A stretch of 64,000 nt of DNA from PALSA-607 sp036501485 (lineage in GTDB: Bacteria; Actinomycetota; Actinomycetes; Acidothermales; Acidothermaceae): contig DASYAG010000102.1 of the NCBI GenBank assembly GCA_036501485.1, forward strand, positions 38,269 to 102,268, in the 5' to 3' direction. Of this stretch, positions 57,704 to 64,000 are shown in pieces. A program made the translations under genes and the position numbers. The notes below the pieces were generated by a model that saw only the letters and a program-made list of their open reading frames with translations, did not search any database and had not been told where the DNA came from. The first letter of the stretch is position 1; each line of letters begins with the position of its first letter.

Positions 57704-58372
57704 ATGGCGGGAATCCACAATCGCTTCGTCGCCGCAGTTGCCATCGTTGCGATCGCCGGTTTCAGCTTGACAGCATGCTCGAAGTCGAACAAAGCCAAGA
57801 CCGTTACCCCGAACACCACCGCAGCATCACAAGCCGCTCAGGGCAACGGCGGCGCTGCGGCCAGTAGTGCCGGTAGCGGGGCGGGGCCGGTCGCGGGCAC
57901 ATCGGCAGCTGCTGGCGGAAACACGTTGCTCGCGACAGGTCCCGCATGTCAGATCTTGACGGCAGCCGACGTCCAAGCGGCTGTAGGAATGCCGTTGGGG
58001 AACATCACCGGCGACATCAGCGGCGGCCCGCAAGGGGCAACCGACTACCACAGCTGCATCTGGACGAAAGATGCCTCGGGTGAAGGTGCGGCCGTCAATG
58101 TCGCGTACGGAACGTACGCATCGGCGAGCGGTGAACTTGCCGCCGAAAAGGCGCGAGATGCCGGCACTGCCGACCAACTCAACAGCCTGGCGCCAAATTC
58201 CCAGACCGTGAAGGACGTATCAGTCGGCGATGGCGGCTACGAATTGACGACGAACACCGGCGACGACAGCATCACCTTCACCAAGGGGCAGCAGGTGGTC
58301 CAGGTCGAGGTCATCAAGGGCGTCGCGGACGCCACGATGGTCATCGCTCAGAAGGTCGCCTCGAAGCTCTAA
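57704..58372 (+). CDS. DUF3558-like secreted lipoprotein
   Basis: 222 aa from ATG 57704 with GGGGAGA upstream. Signal peptide with lipobox FSLTACSKS. After a Ala/Gly/Ser linker the domain contains CQILTAADVQAAVGMPLGN and a second Cys in YHSCIWT, a DUF3558-like pattern. Surface-anchored, function unknown. Confidence 0.75.
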   Translation: MAGIHNRFVAAVAIVAIAGFSLTACSKSNKAKTVTPNTTAASQAAQGNGGAAASSAGSGAGPVAGTSAAAGGNTLLATGPACQILTAADVQAAVGMPLGNITGDISGGPQGATDYHSCIWTKDASGEGAAVNVAYGTYASASGELAAEKARDAGTADQLNSLAPNSQTVKDVSVGDGGYELTTNTGDDSITFTKGQQVVQVEVIKGVADATMVIAQKVASKL

Positions 58373-58415
58373 CAGTTGCGCCGAGACCGGCGGCTTATGG
58401 GCTACGCTCGAACAT

Positions 58416-60509
58416 GTGTTCGATTTCCTGGCTGACCTGAATCCCGAACAGCATGCGGCGGCTGCCTTCGAGGCGCCGGTGCCGCTGCGGATAGTGGCCG
58501 GCGCGGGCACCGGGAAGACGACGGCGCTGGCCAGCAGAGTGGCCTGGCTGCTTGCCTCCGGTACGCCACCCGAGCGCGTCCTGCTCCTGACCTTCACCCG
58601 CCGCGCCGCCCGGCAGCTGCTCGCCCGGACCGAGACGATGCTCGCCAAGGTGCCCGCTGCAGGGCGATCTCGCAGCCCTGGTCGCGTTCAGGGTGGCACC
58701 TTCCACTCGGTGGCCCACCGCACGTTGCGCCACCACGCACCCCGGCTCGGTCTGCCCGACGGATTTTCTGTGCTCGACACCTCCGATGCGACTGATCTGT
58801 TCGATCTCGTCCGCGATCAGCACGTCGGTGCCTCGACCGCACATCGGCGGTTGCCTCGCAAGGGGCTGCTACTCGACCTGTACTCGCGCGCGGTGAACAC
58901 CGGGCAACCACTGTCTGATGTGATCGCGGTGATCGCCCCGTGGTGCAGCGAGCTCACCGAATCGATCGCCGCCATGTGCAAGGAGTACGTCGTGCGAAAG
59001 CGCGCGTTAGGTCTCGTCGACTTCGATGACTTGCTGCTCTACTGGCGCGCCGCGGCACTCGACCCGGCTGTGGGTCCGCAGCTCGCGGCGCAGTTCGATC
59101 ACATCCTGGTCGACGAATACCAGGACGTGAACGCATTGCAGGTCGACGTGGTTGCGGCGTTGCGTGCGTCTGATCGCAGGCTCACTGTCGTCGGCGACGA
59201 TGCGCAGGCGATCTACGGCTTTCGCGCTGCCGACCCCGCGCATCTGCTCGACTTCGAGCTGGCGTTCCCCGACGCCACAACGATCACGCTGGAAACGAAT
59301 TACCGCTCGTCGCCGCAAATCCTGTCAGCAGCAAACGCCGTCGGTGCGCAGGCGCCAGCGGGCTTTCGCGCGATCCTGCGTGCCGCCGAGCCGGAGCGTT
59401 CGAACGGCAATCGGCCGCAGTTACTGCGCTGTGCCGACGAAGACGCGCAGAGCAACGCGGTGTGCGATCGCGTGCTCGAGCACCGCGAAGCCGGCCTGCG
59501 GCTGCGCGACCAGGCCGTGCTGTTCAGGGCCGCGCACCACTCTGAACACCTCGAACTCGAGTTGAGCCGGCGCGCAATTCCCTATGTGAAGTACGGCGGT
59601 CTGCGGTACCTCGAAGCCGCTCACGTCAAGGATCTGCTCGCCGCCTTCAGGCTCGCCGACAATACTCACGATGAGGTGTCGTGGTTTCGGCTGCTCCAAC
59701 TGCTCGATGGCGTGGGTCCAGCGACGGCGCGTCGCATCATCGATGCGCTGGCGTTGTTCGAAACGAAGACCGAGTTTCAAAACAAGACCGAGGCGGACGC
59801 CGGTGTGCTGGCGCGGTGGCCTAATGCGTCGGCACTGCTGTCAGCACGGGTACGACCGGCCGCGGACACCGCCGTTCTTGCTCTCGTGCCGCAAGCGGGT
59901 GAGACGGTGGGCGTGCACGCGGAACGCCTGCGGGTCGCGATCGCGCCGTTGATCGAAGCCGCCTACCCAGACGCCATGTCGCGCATCGCCGATCTCGACG
60001 TACTCGTGAGTGCAGCTGCATCGTGTGCGCGGCTGGCCGATGTCGCCGCCGACTACGCGCTCGAGCCGCCGCGCTCGACGGGTGACTTCGCCGGGCCGCC
60101 GCTGATCGACGAAGACTGGCTCATCCTGTCGACCGTGCACTCTGCGAAGGGTCTCGAGTGGGACGTCGTACACCTGCTGCACGCAGCCGACGGCAACTTT
60201 CCGTCCGACATGGCACTCGGCACTACGCAGGGCCTCGAAGAGGAGCGACGACTCTTCTACGTGGCGATGACCCGACCGCGACGCGTCCTGAACATCTACG
60301 TCCCGTTGCGCTACCACCACCATCCGCGCGCACACGACGACGCACACTCGTGGTCACAGCCATCGCGATTTCTGGCCGGCGACGTCACGCACTACTTCGA
60401 CGAGCACTGGACCCCGAACCCTGATCTCGCGCTGCCCACAACGAACATGACGACCACTGTTCCAGCTGCCGACGTGGTGGCCGGACAACTCGATGCGCTA
60501 TGGATCTAG
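58416..60509 (+). CDS. UvrD/PcrA-type superfamily 1 DNA helicase
   Basis: 697 aa, 3'-5' helicase motifs in order: motif I GAGTGKTT, Ia LTFTRRAA, II VDEYQDVN, III VVGDDAQAIYGFR, IV TNYRSS, V STVHSAKGLEWDVV and VI FYVAMTRPRR. Shorter at the C-terminus than classical UvrD, without the extended RNA-polymerase-binding tail. The GTG start has no ribosome site and may be leaderless. The last codons lie in a 17-bp tandem repeat. Confidence 0.93.
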   Translation: MFDFLADLNPEQHAAAAFEAPVPLRIVAGAGTGKTTALASRVAWLLASGTPPERVLLLTFTRRAARQLLARTETMLAKVPAAGRSRSPGRVQGGTFHSVAHRTLRHHAPRLGLPDGFSVLDTSDATDLFDLVRDQHVGASTAHRRLPRKGLLLDLYSRAVNTGQPLSDVIAVIAPWCSELTESIAAMCKEYVVRKRALGLVDFDDLLLYWRAAALDPAVGPQLAAQFDHILVDEYQDVNALQVDVVAALRASDRRLTVVGDDAQAIYGFRAADPAHLLDFELAFPDATTITLETNYRSSPQILSAANAVGAQAPAGFRAILRAAEPERSNGNRPQLLRCADEDAQSNAVCDRVLEHREAGLRLRDQAVLFRAAHHSEHLELELSRRAIPYVKYGGLRYLEAAHVKDLLAAFRLADNTHDEVSWFRLLQLLDGVGPATARRIIDALALFETKTEFQNKTEADAGVLARWPNASALLSARVRPAADTAVLALVPQAGETVGVHAERLRVAIAPLIEAAYPDAMSRIADLDVLVSAAASCARLADVAADYALEPPRSTGDFAGPPLIDEDWLILSTVHSAKGLEWDVVHLLHAADGNFPSDMALGTTQGLEEERRLFYVAMTRPRRVLNIYVPLRYHHHPRAHDDAHSWSQPSRFLAGDVTHYFDEHWTPNPDLALPTTNMTTTVPAADVVAGQLDALWI

Positions 60510-60576
60510 AACAGCTATGGATCTAGAACAGCTATGGGTCTAGAACAGCTCTGGGTCTAGCACAGCTCTGGGCTTA
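60497..60576. repeat. 17-bp tandem repeat (4.7 copies) spanning the helicase stop codon
   Basis: Unit GCTATGGATCTAGAACA at 60497, 60514 and 60531, with diverged copies at 60548 and 60565 (partial). The helicase stop TAG is in the first copy. The last partial copy overlaps the stop of the convergent membrane protein gene. Confidence 0.95.
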
Positions 60577-61332
60577 GGCGTTGACGTCTGCGCTCACCGG
60601 GGTGCGGCGCGCCAGAAGCGCGACGCCGACGACGATCAGGAGCGTGAGCCCGACACTCACATTTCCCCGCCCCCAGTTGAGACCGCCGAGTTTGTGTGGG
60701 GTGCCCATCCAGTCGGCAAGTGAGGCGCCGAGCGGTCGCGTCAGTACGTAAGCGCACCAGAACGCGGCGATCGTATTGACCCCAGTGAAGCCATAGGCCA
60801 ACGCCGGAACGCAGATGGCGCCCGCGAACAACAACGCAGACGAGAAGAAGCCGAGGTGAAACGTGTACGCGGTCATGTCCCCGGCGGCCGTACCCAACGC
60901 GAAGGTTGCAAGCACTGTCGCCCAGTAGAACAACTCGCGTCGCGTGGTGTTGATGCTGTGGATCGACAGTGTCCCCTCGACCCGGTACCAGGTGATGAAG
61001 ACGGCTGCCAGAACGACTGCGAAACCAATCGTCGACACCGCATACGGCACACCGAATCGAACATGGAGGACATCGGCAGCCATTGTTCCGAACACCGCAA
61101 CCATGACCACGGCCAGCCAATAGATCCACACGACGTATTCGCGCAAACGCAACTGCAGCGCCAATGCGATGAGAAAGGCGACGAAGCCGAACGCGACCGC
61201 GATGACCGGGTCGACTTGATGAACGCTGTAGTCAGAGGTCGCTTCGCCCATCGCGGTCGTCAGAACCTTGACCACCCAGAACCCGATCGTTACCTGTGGA
61301 ACCTTTACCCCGATGCGTCTAGTCAACAGCAC
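60574..61332 (-). CDS. COG4705-like membrane protein
   Basis: About 252 aa with seven or eight helices. Internal repeats with conserved TTAMGEATSDY, LGTAAGDMTAYTFHLGF and YVLTRPLGASLADWMG are typical of the uncharacterised COG4705 group. GTG 61332 is chosen because a TATAGT promoter element lies at 61364-61369 inside the longer open frame (to 61410). Function unknown. Confidence 0.8.
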   Translation of the reverse strand: MLLTRRIGVKVPQVTIGFWVVKVLTTAMGEATSDYSVHQVDPVIAVAFGFVAFLIALALQLRLREYVVWIYWLAVVMVAVFGTMAADVLHVRFGVPYAVSTIGFAVVLAAVFITWYRVEGTLSIHSINTTRRELFYWATVLATFALGTAAGDMTAYTFHLGFFSSALLFAGAICVPALAYGFTGVNTIAAFWCAYVLTRPLGASLADWMGTPHKLGGLNWGRGNVSVGLTLLIVVGVALLARRTPVSADVNA

Positions 61333-61363
61333 AGTTCGAAACCCCCTGCAGCCAAAGAGCAAA

Positions 61364-61369
61364 ACTATA
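61364..61369 (-). promoter_or_regulatory. Probable -10 element (TATAGT)
   Basis: TATAGT on the minus strand, 31 nt upstream of GTG 61332. A good -35 is not evident. Confidence 0.4.
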
Positions 61370-61497
61370 CGGGCTACCACCTGACGAATTCCTGACGACG
61401 CAGCAGGCACTGCGAAGTGCCGTGCCTACGTGGCCCATCGCCTCAATTCACCCCTACGCTTAGTGCATTCCGTCCAATCAACAGGGACTTACAAATC

Positions 61498-62052
61498 ATG
61501 CCGGTTACGATTCATGGTTCGCCTACTCACGTCCTGATCGTGCATATCGTCGTCGTGCTGCTGCCGATCTCAGTGCTCGCCGCGCTGCTACTGGTGGCGG
61601 CGCCGGCGACCCGGCGCGCCTACAGCTTGCTCACGCTTGTGGTCGCCTTCATCGCGTGTGCCGCTGTCCCGTTCGCGTTCCGCAGTGGCTCCGAGCTACG
61701 TGCTCGGCTACCACCGACCCCGCTTATTGCGAGACACGTCCAGCTCGCTCACCAGCTCCTGCCACTTGCCGCCGTATTCGGAGTGGCGCTAGCCGTGTTC
61801 TTCGTCGTCGATGCGCTACGACGCGCGCACGCGGGGCAGCTCAATGTATTCGAGAGACGTGTTTTCGACGCCGCGCCAAATCTGAGACGGTACGCCGAAT
61901 CTCACCGCCTTACTGGCGTCCACCTCGCGGCCTCCGTACTCGTCGTCGTTCTGGCGGTAGCAACGGGTGTACAGGTCTATCGAGTGGGCGACGCTGGCGC
62001 CAAAGCAGCGTGGGCCGGACGCCTCTCCAACAGCGCGACGCCGCCTCGTTGA
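61498..62052 (+). CDS. DUF2231-like membrane protein
   Basis: 184 aa with four helices from ATG 61498 (MPVTIHGSPTHVLIVHIVVVLLP). The His-rich start (IHGSPTHVLIVH), plus RHVQLAHQLLPLA, fits DUF2231-type proteins with possible heme-binding His. Longer open frame to 61417 has no ribosome site. It precedes the SCO1-fusion gene by 133 nt on the same strand. Confidence 0.75.
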   Translation: MPVTIHGSPTHVLIVHIVVVLLPISVLAALLLVAAPATRRAYSLLTLVVAFIACAAVPFAFRSGSELRARLPPTPLIARHVQLAHQLLPLAAVFGVALAVFFVVDALRRAHAGQLNVFERRVFDAAPNLRRYAESHRLTGVHLAASVLVVVLAVATGVQVYRVGDAGAKAAWAGRLSNSATPPR

Positions 62053-62185
62053 GCCTGGATTGCCGAGACGCCGTCCCATCGATGCTAGCCATCGCGGTGT
62101 TGTCGTCGCTCCCATACAGTGACCTGGGACAAGCACATTCGTCGACTCGGGGTCGGCAATGGCACGGTAAAGAGAGGAGGTTGCC

Positions 62186-64000
62186 GTGCAAGGGATGGGT
62201 GGGACGGTCTCAGACGGCAACCCGCTCATTCTCGCTGCTTTTGAGTCTGCTTTGCGCCATCAGGCGCTCATCGTGCTCGTGCTCCTGCTCATCGCGGCAA
62301 CCGCTTGGGTCTGGCCTTACACCACGCCTAAGCCGAAGCCGGACGCGACCGAAACCACCGAAACCACCGCTATCGTCGCTACCGAACTTGGCGAACATCC
62401 AGCGCGCAAGTTTCTTCGCACCAGCTTCGGCTTGCTCTGGATCTTCGACGGCCTGCTGCAACTCCAGCAAGCAATGCCCGCCGGGCTGCCTACGGAGGTG
62501 GTCCAACCGGCCGCGACAAGTTCGCCGTCATGGGTTCAGCACGTGGTCAACGACGGCACCTTGATCTGGTCACGGCACCCGATTTCGGCCGCGGCATCGG
62601 CCGTGTGGATCCAAGTCGGCATCGGCGTATTGCTGCTGGTAGCGAGGAGCGGTCGGATCTCACGACTAGCCGGCGCGGTGAGCGTCGCCTGGGGTCTTGT
62701 GGTCTGGGTGTTTGGCGAGGCCTTCGGAGGCATCTTCGGCTCAGGCCTTAGCTGGTTATTCGGCACACCTGGCGCCGTGCTGTTTTATGTCGCCGCCGGC
62801 GTGCTGATCGCGCTGCCTGAACGCGCCTGGGCCGGACAACGCGTTGGCCGTGCGCTGCTAGGCATTCTCGGAGTCTTCTTCGTTGGTATGGCGATTCTGC
62901 AGGCATGGCCCGGGCGCGGATTTTGGCAGGGACAAAGCAATCCGCACGCAACAGCAGGCGCCCTTACGTCGATGGTGCAGTCGATGGCGAAGACCCCTCA
63001 ACCACACGTTCTGTCATCAGTGGTCGGCTCGTTCGCTACGTTTGACGCGCAGCACGGATGGATCGTGAACCTCTTCATCGTTCTCGTGCTCGCCGGGCTC
63101 GGGGTGGCCCTGCTTACTGGTCGCGACCAGGTGATATTTGTGGCGTTGGTGTGCAGCAGCGTTCTGTGCATTGCCGTGTGGGTCTTCGTGCAGGACCTTG
63201 GCTTCCTCGGCGGCCTTGGCACCGACCCCAACAGCATGATTCCGACCATCGTGCTCATCGGCGCGGGTTACCTGGCGCTTACCCGGCAAGCCTCGCCTGC
63301 GGTCGTCAAGACCGAGCACGTGAGACCGGCAAGCGTACGTACTGCCATCAGCTCGCCGGCGGTATTGGGCGTCACCGCTGCGATTGCCTCCTTCGGCATC
63401 GTGTTGGTCGGTGCGGTACCGATGGCTTTCGCATCAGTCAACACGCACACAGACACGATCGTCACGGAGGCGATCAACGGCCAACCCGAGCCGACAGATA
63501 CCCCTGCCACGCCTTTTGAGCTGACCGATCAAAACGGCGCATCCGTCAGCCTCGCGACGCTGAAGGGCCGTACCGTTGCGCTGACGTTCCTTGACCCGGT
63601 CTGTACGAGCGACTGTCCGTTGATCGCCCAGGAGTTTCGCCAAGTCGATGACTCACTTGGAACCGCGGCCACCAAGAACACCGCCTTCGTCGCGGTAGTG
63701 GCGAACCCCACGTATCTTGGCGTGCAGTTCGTGCAAGCCTTCGACTCCCAAGAGAATATGAACCTGCCTAACTGGTACTTCCTCACCGGATCACTCGCCC
63801 AACTGACCACGGTGTGGAACGCCTACGGCATTCAGGTGCAGACGATCGGCAGCGGCGGAATGGCAGCCCACAGCGACACCACCTACGTCATCGACGGCGC
63901 CGGTCACCTCCGCACCATCCTCGGTGCGGATCCCGGCGACAGCACGACCGACTCCGCATCATTTGCCGCCTTGCTGAACAAAGAAATGCGCGCGGTCGCA
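62186..64000 (+). CDS. Multi-helix membrane protein fused to a SCO1/SenC thioredoxin-like domain (3' end beyond window)
   Basis: GTG 62186 has a strong AGAGGAGG. At least 605 aa are present and the frame is open at base 64000. The N-terminal 440 residues or so carry about nine hydrophobic helices (for example FLRTSFGLLWIFDGLLQLQQ). The C-terminal part, from about residue 445, is a thioredoxin fold with DPVCTSDCPLIAQEF, the CxxxC copper site of SCO proteins, and a later His in MAAHSDTTYVIDG. SCO proteins deliver copper to cytochrome oxidase or act as thiol-disulfide reductases; the domain should face outside. The fusion suggests a membrane-bound copper or redox chaperone. Confidence 0.85.
   Translation, partial: MQGMGGTVSDGNPLILAAFESALRHQALIVLVLLLIAATAWVWPYTTPKPKPDATETTETTAIVATELGEHPARKFLRTSFGLLWIFDGLLQLQQAMPAGLPTEVVQPAATSSPSWVQHVVNDGTLIWSRHPISAAASAVWIQVGIGVLLLVARSGRISRLAGAVSVAWGLVVWVFGEAFGGIFGSGLSWLFGTPGAVLFYVAAGVLIALPERAWAGQRVGRALLGILGVFFVGMAILQAWPGRGFWQGQSNPHATAGALTSMVQSMAKTPQPHVLSSVVGSFATFDAQHGWIVNLFIVLVLAGLGVALLTGRDQVIFVALVCSSVLCIAVWVFVQDLGFLGGLGTDPNSMIPTIVLIGAGYLALTRQASPAVVKTEHVRPASVRTAISSPAVLGVTAAIASFGIVLVGAVPMAFASVNTHTDTIVTEAINGQPEPTDTPATPFELTDQNGASVSLATLKGRTVALTFLDPVCTSDCPLIAQEFRQVDDSLGTAATKNTAFVAVVANPTYLGVQFVQAFDSQENMNLPNWYFLTGSLAQLTTVWNAYGIQVQTIGSGGMAAHSDTTYVIDGAGHLRTILGADPGDSTTDSASFAALLNKEMRAVA

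Noticed and set aside
60497..60576. Attachment site or CRISPR remnant
   Set aside because: No integrase, tRNA or spacer structure nearby; a simple 17-bp tandem array.

Overview
The window reads as chromosomal DNA of a high-GC Actinomycetota. Indicators are frequent GTG and TTG starts, some apparently leaderless genes, actinobacterial small families (DUF2630, DUF2277, DUF5317), a mycothiol-type maleylpyruvate-isomerase-family protein, and actinobacterial forms of HutH/HutU and of a RecQ helicase fused to a phosphoribosyltransferase-like end. Genus cannot be fixed from sequence alone; a mycothiol-producing soil lineage is likely. No rRNA, tRNA, CRISPR array, integrase or insertion sequence was seen.

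Layout. 1-2.3 kb: hutH and the start of hutU (histidine degradation, minus). 2.7-10.3 kb: a membrane diguanylate cyclase, pirin, a DUF885 metallo-hydrolase, a DinB-like protein, a GT20 trehalose-phosphate-synthase-like enzyme and a lipoprotein. 10.3-16.3 kb: two 14-TM MFS exporters with overlapping tails, small proteins, a cold-shock protein with a clear terminator, a fatty-acid desaturase, DUF2277. 16.3-25.7 kb: succinate-semialdehyde dehydrogenase, an amidohydrolase, a GGDEF-EAL protein, RecQ-PRTase, DUF2630, dusB and maf.

25.7-47.6 kb is the metabolic heart. It holds an alcohol/aldehyde dehydrogenase pair, an IclR regulator, a branched-chain-type ABC importer, an aldehyde dehydrogenase, pobA, and a complete protocatechuate 4,5-cleavage operon (ligK, ligU/galD, a DUF1932 oxidoreductase, ligJ, ligI, ligA, ligB, ligC). 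A second IclR and a MarR regulator follow, divergent from a hydroxycinnamoyl-CoA hydratase-lyase and a CoA ligase. Together these encode a full inferred route from p-coumarate to 4-hydroxybenzaldehyde, 4-hydroxybenzoate, protocatechuate and finally pyruvate plus oxaloacetate. Three inverted repeats with the same geometry (TTCC-N7-GGAA or a near match) sit before the dehydrogenase pair, the importer and ligK, and suggest a shared IclR-controlled regulon. A separate palindrome lies between marR and the hydratase-lyase.

47.6-64 kb: small membrane proteins, a second GGDEF-EAL gene preceded by two tiny peptide genes, an M24-like protein lacking metal ligands, a LacI/PQ-loop pair, a TetR/mycothiol-enzyme pair, a DUF3558-like lipoprotein, a UvrD-type helicase whose stop codon lies in a 17-bp tandem repeat, two membrane proteins, and a membrane protein fused to a SCO1/SenC domain that runs off the window. 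Short tandem duplications placed on or beside stop codons recur across the window.
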